Shown here in pieces: positions 1-6,640 of a DNA stretch of 11,090 nt. The stretch comes from Nitrososphaerales archaeon TH526 (GTDB lineage Archaea > Thermoproteota > Nitrososphaeria > Nitrososphaerales > Nitrososphaeraceae): positions 1-11,090 of the forward strand of contig JAATVR010000469.1 in NCBI GenBank assembly GCA_014523665.1, read 5' to 3'. The position numbers and the translations under genes are program-made. A model generated the notes under the pieces. The model did no database searches. It worked only from the letters and a program-made list of their open reading frames with translations, and was not told where the DNA came from. Each line of letters opens with the position of its first letter. The first letter of the stretch is position 1.

Positions 1-510
1 ATCCGTTAGATCAGCATCACTCACGTGCGCGTCTTTTAGAACAGCGTTTGAAAGATTGGAATTTCTCAGATCAGCATTGTAGAGACTAGCATTTCTCAAA
101 TTTATTCCAGACAGATCACCAGAAATCTGAACATTGTCCAATGCTGATTTCTCTAGATTAGCACTCGAAAGATTAGAATGCAACATTATTACCGAATCTA
201 AATTTACCCTCGTTAACGTTTTGTTAGATAAATCTAGATTTTCGAATGTGATCGGTTGTTTGAACTGTTTTCTTAATTCATTAAACTCTGAAACTTTAGC
301 TTTAGATTTGCTGTCTTTCGTAATGTTTAGTGCCAGTTCATAGACCGATACTTTATCATCTTCTAAAAGTCCAGCTAATCCCTTTGGAGTAATACTTATG
401 TAATCGGTAACCACAATCCCGACAATTGGACTAGCAATTACACCGATTATCGTGAATACAACTGCAGTTCTGTGTTGTGCCAACAGATTCTTGATGCGTC
501 CGCCGGGCAT
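1..510 (-). CDS. Membrane-anchored pentapeptide-repeat protein, 5' part only
   Basis: The reading frame is open from an ATG at 510 to the left edge (170 codons), so the C-terminus lies outside the window. Residues about 15-35 form one hydrophobic segment (VVFTIIGVIASPIVGIVV) after a short basic start, which suggests an N-terminal membrane anchor. A polar linker follows, and from about residue 89 the chain consists of A(D/N)LxX-type pentapeptides such as FENLD, NLRNA, SLYNA, DLRNS, NLSNA and DADLT. Pentapeptide repeats fold as a right-handed quadrilateral beta-helix and usually act as a protein-interaction surface; no catalytic role is implied. A GTG three codons upstream (519) is an alternative start; a stop lies beyond it. 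A TATA-like site near 568-581 fits a short-leader archaeal promoter. The family call is firm, the biological role unknown. Confidence 0.88.
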   Translation of the reverse strand, partial: MPGGRIKNLLAQHRTAVVFTIIGVIASPIVGIVVTDYISITPKGLAGLLEDDKVSVYELALNITKDSKSKAKVSEFNELRKQFKQPITFENLDLSNKTLTRVNLDSVIMLHSNLSSANLEKSALDNVQISGDLSGINLRNASLYNADLRNSNLSNAVLKDAHVSDADLTD

Positions 511-567
511 GCCTAACACGTAAGTCTCAAATTAATAAATACGAACCGATATTAGATATCAGTATGT

Positions 568-581
568 TCTTATATAATAAT
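568..581 (-). promoter_or_regulatory. TATA box for the pentapeptide-repeat gene
   Basis: On the minus strand this reads TTATTATATAAGAA, an AT-rich archaeal TATA-like element. Transcription would start about 25 bp downstream, near 548, leaving a leader of roughly 40 nt before the ATG at 510. The core is nearly symmetric, so it could also serve the plus strand, where the first ATG is at 598. Confidence 0.45.
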
Positions 582-597
582 CTTCTATAACACATTC

Positions 598-744
598 ATG
601 GAGCCAGTAGTTTGTGAACCATATTTGACACCATTTTTGGTCCCACTTCATAAGCATAAATCAGTACTAATAATATTCCAACGGTATGTAGGCAAAGAAT
701 CAATAGAGCAGCTTCAATCTCAAATTAGTAAGCTTCAAAGCTAA
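598..744 (+). CDS. Possible 48-aa protein of unknown function
   Basis: An ATG at 598 opens a frame of 48 codons ending in TAA. The product starts MEPVVCEPYLTPF, contains the hydrophobic run SVLIIF and ends in a short amphipathic stretch (ESIEQLQSQISKLQS) that could form a helix. The only support beyond the open frame is a TATA-like sequence (TATATAATAA, 571-580) about 23 bp before the ATG, the spacing expected for a leaderless archaeal transcript. A frame this short is common by chance in AT-rich DNA, and I recognise no family. It may equally be noise or a fragment of a decayed gene, since neighbouring frames downstream to about 950 also contain short protein-like stretches. Confidence 0.22.
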   Translation: MEPVVCEPYLTPFLVPLHKHKSVLIIFQRYVGKESIEQLQSQISKLQS

Positions 745-1300
745 TAACACGTACTTTAACCCAGAACCTGTTCAGGTTTTAGGCATAATATCGTAGTACT
801 TCAACAAGGTTGATGCCCACAAGTTCACTGTTTTGGTCCAACTGTTATATCACTATAAAACTTATTCCTCGAAATGGTGACAAAAGTCCTGGAGAATTTG
901 GAGATGATTTTAAGGATCCTCAAATTATGCAACTCACCGAGTTTTATTGAAATAGTACTACTATATTAGGAGGGCTTCCGCATCGCATCAGGGATATTTA
1001 CTTATAATCCTCATAGATTTCTTCAAGCTTAAAATGATTCCAGGTCAAAGAGACAAATAGACTAATTGGCCTTCCATTTAATGGAATGTATCATGATCAG
1101 TGTGAATAACAGCCTAAACCATACAAACCCACACCGTAATCTATAATACTTAATACCCACGAAGATACAGATTGATGGCTGACAAGCTACATTAATAATA
1201 ACATTGAAAAACAGCTGACAGCCACTGGTAACCCAAGGATTATTAGAACCATCCATGCCTTGCAATATAAGTCCACATTCAACTTAGACTGGGTTGATAA
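745..1300. other. Gene-poor spacer with only short broken frames
   Basis: I find no convincing gene. Several plus-strand stretches read like protein for 20-45 codons but lack starts and are broken by stops, for example YFNKVDAHKFTVLVQLL after 795 and LIPRNGDKSPGEFGDDF near 870-915. A 67-codon minus-strand frame at 1062-1265 has a poor composition and no promoter. A 14-bp inverted repeat, AACCTG-TT-CAGGTT, lies at 765-778. Taken together the stretch may be remnants of an old gene, but this is only an impression. Confidence 0.35.
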
Positions 1301-1307
1301 TAGCAAC

Positions 1308-1315
1308 TTTATATG
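1308..1315 (+). promoter_or_regulatory. TATA box for the methyltransferase gene
   Basis: TTTATATG lies 24-31 bp before the ATG at 1339. With the usual archaeal TATA-to-start distance, transcription would begin at or within a few bases of the start codon, giving a leaderless mRNA. No Shine-Dalgarno sequence is present, in keeping with this. Confidence 0.6.
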
Positions 1316-1338
1316 TCGAAGTATGTGACGGTAAATAA

Positions 1339-2205
1339 ATGGCTTCTTCGACCTTTGATTCTAATCAGTTCAAAATGGATCAACGTGACGGCTGGAATAG
1401 TGTCGCTGAAGGATGGAAAGAGTGGTGGCAGCCTATTGAGAAAGGAGCTCAAAAGCTCAGCCAGCGATTAATCGAGCTTGCTGAAATTAAATCCGGACAA
1501 AGAGTATTAGATATAGCAACAGGGATCGGAGAACCATCAATGTCAGTAGCAAAAGTTGTCGGAACCAGAGGTTATGTTTTGGCTACAGACATTTCAAGAC
1601 AAATGCTAGCCATTGCAAAAGAAAGAGCTGCATTCCTGAGATTGCAAGACATAATTGAGTTTAAAGAAAGTGATGCCGAGAATTTGGACTTGGCAAACTC
1701 AGCGTTTGATGCAGCGCTATGTCGCTGGGGACTCATGCTACTGCCAAATCTGGATGCTGCAATAGGAAAAATATATAGTTCGCTAGTATCAGGTGGGCGA
1801 TTTGCAGCTGCAGTTTGGGCTGATGCGCCTAAAGTCCCAATTATTAGCTTGGCTACCAGAATAATAGGCAGTCAAGTGCAAATGTCAGCGCTTCCAGGAA
1901 CTCCAAACCCGTTTAGCCTAGCTGATACAAGTAAGCTTGAAAATTCTCTCTACAGAGCAGGTTTCAAAGATATTCACATTGACAAGGTAATTGTAACATT
2001 CGAATTTGCGTCAGGGGCTGACTATTGTCGTTACTGTCAAGCAGTTAGCGCTTCTGCCCGTATTGTGTTATCTAATGAGACTGAACAGAGAAAAGAGGAG
2101 ATCTGGAGAAAGGTGGCAGAAGAAGCAGCACGAATTTATGGAACCGCTAACGGAGTTATAAAAATGGATAATGAATCCATATGTATAGTGGGAACAAGAC
2201 CATGA
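1339..2205 (+). CDS. Class I SAM-dependent methyltransferase (UbiE/Methyltransf_11-like)
   Basis: A 288-aa cytosolic protein with a Rossmann methyltransferase fold. Motif I, VLDIATGIGEPS, at about residues 56-67 is the glycine-rich S-adenosylmethionine loop; the acidic residue after strand 2 is D84 in LATDIS; FDAALCRWGLMLLPN (about 123-137) is the strand-4 region and GGRFAAAVW (about 152-160) the strand-5 region. This arrangement is typical of the UbiE/COQ5-like superfamily, but the substrate cannot be deduced from sequence: quinones, small molecules and lipids are all methylated by relatives. A helical lid follows from about residue 185. The ATG at 1339 is favoured by a TATA box that would give a leaderless transcript. 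The gene stands alone, is intact and has no obvious operon partner. A perfect 8-bp hairpin lies 50 bp after the stop. Confidence 0.88.
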   Translation: MASSTFDSNQFKMDQRDGWNSVAEGWKEWWQPIEKGAQKLSQRLIELAEIKSGQRVLDIATGIGEPSMSVAKVVGTRGYVLATDISRQMLAIAKERAAFLRLQDIIEFKESDAENLDLANSAFDAALCRWGLMLLPNLDAAIGKIYSSLVSGGRFAAAVWADAPKVPIISLATRIIGSQVQMSALPGTPNPFSLADTSKLENSLYRAGFKDIHIDKVIVTFEFASGADYCRYCQAVSASARIVLSNETEQRKEEIWRKVAEEAARIYGTANGVIKMDNESICIVGTRP

Positions 2206-2255
2206 TAGCAATCTAACTTGCACACTGATTAATCAAACATATCTAGATCTCCACT

Positions 2256-2276
2256 GAAATCACTTTTAGTGATTTC
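2256..2276 (+). terminator. Hairpin downstream of the methyltransferase gene
   Basis: GAAATCAC and GTGATTTC form a perfect 8-bp stem around a TTTTA loop, followed by TATTTCG. It sits 51 bp after the methyltransferase stop codon. The stem is weak in G+C and the T tract short, so it could be a transcription end signal, a 3' processing structure or an operator. Confidence 0.4.
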
Positions 2277-2430
2277 TATTTCGTATCGGTCAGAATTGAA
2301 ACGAAGGCTCGAAGTCGGAGGGACGGATATTGTTTACAATGCGAATCGTAGAAGTAGCTATATCACATTGTTACGTCATATGCCTCAGTAGCATTCATTT
2401 TCTGGAGACTGAAATGCAGAGGGATCATGA
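2277..2430. other. Spacer without recognisable gene
   Basis: Nothing beyond short frames is visible. A plus-strand frame beginning with a TTG at 2330 runs 72 codons to a TAA at 2546-2548, but its product is not protein-like over the first half, and I do not support it as a gene on its own. Its 3' portion is in the same frame as the second half of the remnant described at 2431-2678. Confidence 0.3.
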
Positions 2431-2678
2431 ATGGTTAGTATTTCTGAAGCCACTCCCCCTTGGGGAACACTCAATCAAGCCTCACCCCTTCCTGAAAAGG
2501 ATTATTTTCAGGCTCTTCCATTACAAATTCTATGAAAAAATGACGTAAAGAGAACTCGAACCGAGGGTTCTATGGGGCCAGTGGGATTTGAATATTGGTG
2601 GTAAAGGGGTTCAGCTGTTCCAATATGTTACATTTGATCCGTCGAAGATGGCGTTTAGAGAAGCGTTGGCTCCTTAAA
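2431..2678 (+). pseudogene. Frameshifted remnant of a small protein gene (unknown family)
   Basis: An ATG at 2431 opens 34 codons starting MVSISEATPPWGTLNQ and containing PEKDYFQALPLQ, then stops at 2533-2535. In a neighbouring frame, immediately after a TAA at 2546-2548, a 43-codon stretch continues to a stop at 2676-2678 and includes RVLWGQWDLNIGG, QLFQYVTFDPSK and MAFREALAP. Both halves have balanced, protein-like composition, and together they would give about 80 residues if one frameshift near 2530 and one stop are repaired. I do not recognise the family. The two short frames could be chance, because AT-rich DNA often has 35-45 open codons; homology searching of the repaired sequence would decide. 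There is no good TATA element before the ATG. Confidence 0.3.
2573..2592 (-). other. tRNA 3'-end-like sequence, possible att-site scar
   Basis: On the minus strand this 20-bp stretch reads as a T-loop (TTCAAAT), a T-stem 3' half (CCCAC), an acceptor 3' strand (TGGCCCC) and a discriminator A. The matching 5' half of the T-stem (GTGGG) is absent, so no tRNA is encoded here. Archaeal integrative elements often leave a copy of a tRNA 3' end at their far border. If so, the intact tRNA would lie to the right of this window, and the hydrolase and terminase cluster would be inside the element. The similarity is short and could be coincidence, especially as it overlaps an open frame. Confidence 0.2.
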
Positions 2679-2828
2679 CATTTTTCAGTATAATTCTGTT
2701 GTCAGCTCATTCATCTATATTATTCTTCTTTATTTGCCAATCCATCAAGCTGATGTTCAAGGTACCTTCACTCCAGACTAGATATTATGGCAATGTAAAC
2801 ATAAGATTGGAATTCTAAGTAGTGCAGA

Positions 2829-2838
2829 TTATATTAAG
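2829..2838 (+). promoter_or_regulatory. TATA box for the secreted hydrolase gene
   Basis: TTATATTAAG lies 27-36 bp before the ATG at 2865, the usual position for a leaderless or near-leaderless archaeal transcript. A second AT-rich match, TTATACATA at 2839-2847, is too close to the start to fit as well. No Shine-Dalgarno sequence precedes the ATG. Confidence 0.5.
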
Positions 2839-2864
2839 TTATACATAATTCATGTCTCACAATA

Positions 2865-4457
2865 ATGGGTAATATTTCAGTGAAAAATGATGTAAAGTTA
2901 ACACTCACATGGATTGTAATAGTTCTTGCATTAACCTTTGTTATAGTGCTGGTTAATCCTGCAATTATTTATGGGCTAGAAGAAGGTAATAGTACTTATC
3001 CTAACCAAAATACAGTATCTCTCACTTCTACCAATTCAAAACCAGTTTTATTAGATCCCAATCCTTCCTTAATAGATAAAAATGGCAATCTCATAACCGA
3101 TATCACACAAGCTACAAATACAAATGATGTTCGTCTGGGAACGGTGTCTGATGGTATTTCAAAACTCCTAATTCGGATTCCGTATGACTCAAAGCTGCAA
3201 TTTTCAATCAGAGATCATCCAACAGATGATCTGACCGATGGTAAATTATCTTCTTTAACTACATCCTCATCGCCTTCGTCAGTAGTGTCGGTAGATCCTC
3301 AGAAAACGACCAATGGGAAACTTATGGTTATTGCATTTTACACGCCTCCAACTTTTTTAAATCAGAACAAAGTAGATCATAAAGTTATTCACGTTATAAT
3401 TAGCGATCCGAACAATTCCTCATTTGGAAAAGTGGATCTTCCAATACAAATTCATAGGCTTCCTGTGGTCCTTGTTCATGGTCTCTGGGAGACCCCTGAT
3501 AATACTTGGATAGATACTAATTTTACAAATGCCTTAGGTGCCAATGGTCTCAATCCATATATCGCGGACTATACTGCGCACAATGCTAAAACTTTTGATC
3601 CATATGATATTCCAAGAATAGGAAATTATGGTATAGATTCTATTAGAAGTAAAATACATGATGTGATTGACGATTACCATACCAGGTCAATAGCAATTTC
3701 ACAAGTAGACATAGTAGGACATAGCATGGGTGGACTTATGGCCCGCGGTTTTGTACAACAAGACGATTACAAGTCTCCACAAAACTATATGGAGGGATAT
3801 GTTCATCGATTAATAACTATTGGAACGCCTCACTTTGGTGCACAACTGGCAAAGATTCTATTTGACCATCGCGATGATTGTTACTATTATAATTCACAAA
3901 TCATAACATCTGAGGGGGCGTGTCTCATAATTCCTACCTTCGAACCATTGCCGTTGAAAACAATTTATCAAGTTGCAGGTTTGCCAATAGATCAAGGAGG
4001 AGTACAAGCATTATCGCCCGGGAGTGAGGCCTACTCTCATTTATGTCAGACTAGCGTCCCATCATATGCTATTGCAGGTAGTTGGAGGCCTAATGCCATC
4101 AATGATCATTCTTACGAGCAGACTCTTTTTGGAAATATCTTAAGTAATCCCTCTTTTGACCTAGATAAAGACGGATTTCACGGTAATAATGATTTACAGG
4201 TAAATATAACTAGTCAGACAGGTGGACTACATAGTATATTCCGGTCGCCTGGTACTCATGATATTCCAAATGAGAGTGAGATTTATCCAAGTATTGTTCA
4301 CTCTGATGCTGTAAATAAATTAGACCAAAATGTATTCTCTGAGCTAGACTCACCACTGATTCAACAAGATGTTACGAAGTTATTGGCTTCTCCTGATAAT
4401 AAATTCGCAGATGCAATAGGTATTGGTTCCGTATGTCATATTCCAGCAAACCGTTAA
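2865..4457 (+). CDS. Membrane-anchored or secreted alpha/beta-hydrolase (lipase/esterase-like)
   Basis: A 530-aa protein. Residues about 11-36 (LTLTWIVIVLALTFVIVLV) are a strong hydrophobic segment after a short basic start: a signal peptide or membrane anchor, so the rest is probably outside the cell. Residues 40-190 are Ser/Thr/Asn-rich and beta-rich without a clear family. The hydrolase core starts at LPVVLVHGLW (about 199-208), where HG forms the oxyanion region, and carries the nucleophile elbow VGHSMGG with Ser287. Likely catalytic partners are an Asp in the NNDLQVNITSQ stretch (about D443) and His479 in IVHSDAV; these two are inferred by analogy with lipases having the D-x-x-V-x-x-x-S arrangement. 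The substrate is unknown; lipid esters are the usual guess. Six cysteines in the core could form extracellular disulfides. The gene is intact and monocistronic. Confidence 0.85.
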   Translation: MGNISVKNDVKLTLTWIVIVLALTFVIVLVNPAIIYGLEEGNSTYPNQNTVSLTSTNSKPVLLDPNPSLIDKNGNLITDITQATNTNDVRLGTVSDGISKLLIRIPYDSKLQFSIRDHPTDDLTDGKLSSLTTSSSPSSVVSVDPQKTTNGKLMVIAFYTPPTFLNQNKVDHKVIHVIISDPNNSSFGKVDLPIQIHRLPVVLVHGLWETPDNTWIDTNFTNALGANGLNPYIADYTAHNAKTFDPYDIPRIGNYGIDSIRSKIHDVIDDYHTRSIAISQVDIVGHSMGGLMARGFVQQDDYKSPQNYMEGYVHRLITIGTPHFGAQLAKILFDHRDDCYYYNSQIITSEGACLIIPTFEPLPLKTIYQVAGLPIDQGGVQALSPGSEAYSHLCQTSVPSYAIAGSWRPNAINDHSYEQTLFGNILSNPSFDLDKDGFHGNNDLQVNITSQTGGLHSIFRSPGTHDIPNESEIYPSIVHSDAVNKLDQNVFSELDSPLIQQDVTKLLASPDNKFADAIGIGSVCHIPANR

Positions 4458-4480
4458 AAATAACTGTGATTCACCGTGAG

Positions 4481-4541
4481 TGTTCTTGTCAAGTTGAAAT
4501 TCAATGATAGGAGGATAGCTTGATTACTTGTTGCAAGAACA
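4481..4541. repeat. Nested inverted repeats after the hydrolase gene
   Basis: Outer arms TGTTCTTG (4481-4488) and CAAGAACA (4534-4541) are perfectly complementary; directly inside them TCAAG (4489-4493) pairs with CTTGA (4519-4523), and the loop contains the palindrome TTGAA-A-TTCAA (4494-4504). The result is a branched hairpin beginning 24 bp after the hydrolase stop. It could protect or end the mRNA, but there is no T tract right after it. Confidence 0.4.
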
Positions 4542-4619
4542 GCTTACAACATAATTTACTTTAACTCTAGATACATTAAGGCTTAGAGTATCGCTGTTAC
4601 TATGTGTTCTTCTTTGTAG

Positions 4620-4627
4620 TATAAAAG
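4620..4627 (+). promoter_or_regulatory. Strong TATA box with no downstream ORF
   Basis: TATAAAAG is one of the best TATA matches in the window. Transcription would start near 4648-4651 on the plus strand, but no open frame follows before the antisense end of the terminase gene at 4714. See the candidate RNA at 4650-4710. Confidence 0.4.
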
Positions 4628-4649
4628 GTACATACAAGAGATAATAGTT

Positions 4650-4710
4650 CGTAGAGATGTAGTAATCACCGTTCCTTTTTTTTCTAACTCTACATTGAAT
4701 TAAGGACTTT
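4650..4710 (+). ncRNA. Candidate short RNA between hydrolase and terminase genes
   Basis: The predicted start point of the TATA box at 4620-4627 falls at GTAGAG (4651-4656), which is complementary to CTCTAC about 35 bp further on. A second possible pairing is TTCCTT with AAGGA, immediately followed by a TTTTT tract near 4710. A T8 run inside (about 4675-4683) might stop transcription earlier. The RNA would run tail-to-tail into the terminase gene. This rests only on promoter and pairing patterns; no known RNA family is recognised. Confidence 0.2.
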
Positions 4711-4713
4711 TTA

Positions 4714-5466
4714 TCATAAAGTATTATACGTGTAGTCCAAAAAGAGACGCTTGTAAAGACAGGTATCTTCTGGTTCCCTTTCTATCTTCTCAAAGAGACC
4801 ATCCGGGGCATTTGGCGTACTTACCATGACTATCCAAGGATTTGATTTAGCAATATATCTCTCGGATACATCTCTAGCATCTTGCTGCTGTCCTGGCGGA
4901 AAGAAATCAGCCTCATCCAGATAGATGAATGATACGTTTGTTAATCCCCGCATCGAGTCCAAGTGATGTGAAGGATATGCCTCAATATGTACTCCGTTAA
5001 GTTCGATGACCGTCTCCTTCGTATCAAAATGCATTTGGATATTTTGTCGAAATGGTGCCTTCATTCTATCGATAAGTGTGATTGCTAATTCAATACGTGG
5101 CCCTGTAACAATGCACATCTGGCTATTTCGGATTTTGTCCGAATTGTGGAAGCATACCCACGCCATATACTTGAGCATAAACTCAGTAACACCTAGACCA
5201 GTGGCTTTCTTAATCCATAAATATTTGTTTGACTGCAGTTCGTTGAATAGCAATTGCTCGTAATCAAACAAAGGCTTCGGCTGCCCATTCTTCAGCGGTA
5301 GATCCAAAACGTTATTGAAAGTGGTAATCCGACCAGATACTGCCGTATCTTTTGACCAGTCATAGAACGGTAATCCCCGCAGCGTTTCAAACTGGTTGTT
5401 AGATGCACCAACACCTAATTGTTGTTCGTACCTATCTAAGATTTTACCTAGGTTCTGCAGAGTCAT
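4714..5466 (-). CDS. terL: Large terminase subunit, ATPase domain only (truncated)
   Basis: A 250-aa protein with the hallmarks of the DNA-packaging motor ATPase of head-tailed viruses. A Walker A-like loop KKATGLGVTE lies at about residues 86-95, Walker B FIYLDEADFF at about 180-189 with D184 and E185, and the coupling motif STPN at 216-219. SMRGL (171-175) after the ATPase core strand is also typical. Full-length proteins have about 450-550 residues and carry an RNase H-like nuclease domain after the ATPase. This one ends at LFLDYTYNTL, just where the linker to the nuclease should begin, and no nuclease sequence is visible in any minus frame down to 4458. It is therefore probably a 3'-deleted, non-functional packaging protein, or an ATPase kept for another use. 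The ATG overlaps the upstream HTH gene by 23 bp, the usual small/large terminase arrangement. Confidence 0.85.
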   Translation of the reverse strand: MTLQNLGKILDRYEQQLGVGASNNQFETLRGLPFYDWSKDTAVSGRITTFNNVLDLPLKNGQPKPLFDYEQLLFNELQSNKYLWIKKATGLGVTEFMLKYMAWVCFHNSDKIRNSQMCIVTGPRIELAITLIDRMKAPFRQNIQMHFDTKETVIELNGVHIEAYPSHHLDSMRGLTNVSFIYLDEADFFPPGQQQDARDVSERYIAKSNPWIVMVSTPNAPDGLFEKIEREPEDTCLYKRLFLDYTYNTL

Positions 5467-5908
5467 CTATCATTACTTCATTGTTTTGTGGTACTAGTCC
5501 CCTGTGTCTATCAACAAACTTAACGGCCCCATCCACAACTGTGGCTGAACTAAGCAAACCCAACTTCATAGCATAGCATTCTTTGGCCACTGCCAAAGCC
5601 TGCAATTGTTCACGTCTGTCGCCTTCCGATTCCGCTTTAGTGGCAGTATCCCATGAATCCTTTATAATAGCAGTAATCCCTATGAGACATTTGTGATATT
5701 CTTCTGGTAGTTGCTCGTCTATGTATTTTGATATGTTCTCTTTGGCCTGCTTTCGCAAGAACTGGACATCCCTAACAATTGTAGGATGTGAAATCTGCAG
5801 TACTTTGGCTATCTCTCTGCCGCTGTACCCCTTGCTGCTAAGGTCTAATACCTTCTCTCTACGCCAAGCAATCTGTTGCTGGTTCCCTTGGCTTCGTAAA
5901 CGACTCAT
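5444..5908 (-). CDS. HTH protein, probable small terminase subunit
   Basis: A 154-aa protein with an N-terminal helix-turn-helix (about residues 13-53; core YSGREIAKVLQISHPTIVRD), then a long helical region (about 55-120) and a polar tail. Small terminase subunits recognise viral DNA through an N-terminal HTH and oligomerise through a helical middle; position directly before and overlapping the large terminase gene supports this role. The identification depends on that context, because an HTH plus helices alone would also fit a regulator. The ATG at 5908 is the first start in frame and has neither a clear Shine-Dalgarno site nor a well-placed TATA box. It resembles the HTH protein at 6641-7189 along most of its length, suggesting duplication. 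Confidence 0.7.
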   Translation of the reverse strand: MSRLRSQGNQQQIAWRREKVLDLSSKGYSGREIAKVLQISHPTIVRDVQFLRKQAKENISKYIDEQLPEEYHKCLIGITAIIKDSWDTATKAESEGDRREQLQALAVAKECYAMKLGLLSSATVVDGAVKFVDRHRGLVPQNNEVMIDDSAEPR

Positions 5909-5990
5909 TATATGAATATGATTATTTCTAGTGGTTCACTCTAATAGGTTCTTATCTAATGCTAAGATGATGAATGCTAAAAAAATAAGA

Positions 5991-6278
5991 TTACTTGTCG
6001 TTGTTTGGTATGGGATGAGTATTGTCACGCACCCTATCTTCACAGCAGTCGCCCTCGTACGGTCTGTTAGTGTTGTCGTTCCTATTGCTGTGGGAGTCGT
6101 CCGTGTTTAGTACTGAGCCGTCATTACCCTTGATCTCTCCTATCTCGTCACCTATTCTTGTATGACTGTGGCTATTGAAGACACTTTTGCCTTGTGTTTG
6201 TATGGTGGTTCCGACTGCTAATGATGATGCTATTGCCAACACTGCTGTTGCCAACAAAATCAACTTAATTGATTTCAT
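5991..6278 (-). CDS. Small secreted Asp/Asn-rich protein
   Basis: A 95-aa protein with a classical signal peptide: MKSIKLILLATAVLAIASSLAVG, with probable cleavage around residues 18-25. The mature part of about 70 residues is very hydrophilic, rich in Asp, Asn, Ser, His and Gly, with a CC pair (EGDCCEDRVRD) near the end, and looks disordered. I recognise no family. An in-frame GTG at 6287 would lengthen it by three codons, but the TATA box at 6301-6310 puts the transcript start near 6280, so the ATG at 6278 is preferred and the mRNA is leaderless. The gene lies between the two HTH genes with its own promoter, so it may be a cargo ('moron') gene rather than part of the packaging operon. Metal binding is possible, given the acidic and His residues, but unproven. 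Confidence 0.6.
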   Translation of the reverse strand: MKSIKLILLATAVLAIASSLAVGTTIQTQGKSVFNSHSHTRIGDEIGEIKGNDGSVLNTDDSHSNRNDNTNRPYEGDCCEDRVRDNTHPIPNNDK

Positions 6279-6300
6279 TAATATCACAAGAAATTGATTT

Positions 6301-6310
6301 ATTTATATAC
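6301..6310 (-). promoter_or_regulatory. TATA box for the small secreted protein
   Basis: GTATATAAAT on the minus strand, centred 28 bp before the ATG at 6278. The spacing predicts a transcript starting within a few bases of that ATG and so decides against the GTG at 6287. Confidence 0.65.
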
Positions 6311-6526
6311 CTCGCTGTTCTAGAAAACGCAAAGCCTCGAGTATGTTGACAATTAATCAACAAGAATAGACATGTAAAACCTGATGATTTTAGAAGTCAG
6401 CGTTCATTGGGCTTGATGTGTGAATGTGGTCGTAGGCAGACACTTTCTAATTTCTTAACATTTATATGGATCAGGGTTTTCGATAATTTCTTTTCCCCGT
6501 CTGCAAACTGAAGATCAATGTCTATT
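6311..6526. other. Spacer without a supported gene
   Basis: There is no convincing gene on either strand. A plus-strand frame of about 50 codons (about 6356-6511) contains MCECGRRQTLSNF after an ATG at 6416 but has no promoter at the right distance. A TATA-like ATTTATATGG near 6461-6470 faces the plus strand; the 112-codon frame that follows from 6518 is mostly antisense to the HTH gene and is not supported. Confidence 0.3.
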
Positions 6527-6622
6527 CTAAATACGCCCCATATAGTAGTACCTAGTGTGGTTTTCTTCTATATTCTTCAGCCAAGGATAATTGATTGTGG
6601 CTTTGCAGCCATGCATCTTCAT
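6527..6622 (-). CDS. Possible 31-aa ORF in frame with the HTH gene
   Basis: An ATG at 6622 opens 31 codons (MKMHGCKATINYPWLKN... ending YYYMGRI) after the stop of the HTH gene. It lies in the same frame as that gene, only six codons past its TGA at 6641-6643, so it may be a former C-terminal extension cut off by a stop mutation or a separate small protein. The composition is protein-like, but the length is well within chance. Confidence 0.25.
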   Translation of the reverse strand: MKMHGCKATINYPWLKNIEENHTRYYYMGRI

Positions 6623-6640
6623 AACACAAATTATTGTCGG

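Noticed and set aside
134..343. 69-codon plus-strand frame
   Set aside because: It is antisense to the pentapeptide-repeat coding sequence, whose repeat pattern shows the true strand.
1062..1265. 67-codon minus-strand frame
   Set aside because: Unusual Cys/Trp/Phe-rich composition, no promoter at the right distance, and competing short frames on the plus strand; most likely chance.
2330..2548. 72-codon plus-strand frame starting with TTG
   Set aside because: Composition is not protein-like over most of its length; only its 3' end shares a frame with the remnant at 2431-2678.
2560..2680. Complete tRNA gene on the minus strand
   Set aside because: Only the 3' T-loop/acceptor part resembles a tRNA; the 5' T-stem half, anticodon arm and D-arm cannot be folded.
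5006..5263. 85-codon plus-strand frame
   Set aside because: Lies wholly antisense to the terminase ATPase, which has clear motifs.
5721..5915. 64-codon plus-strand frame
   Set aside because: Antisense to the HTH small-terminase gene.
6416..6511. 31-codon plus-strand frame with MCECGRR
   Set aside because: Too short, no properly spaced promoter, and only two cysteines; no reason to prefer it over chance.
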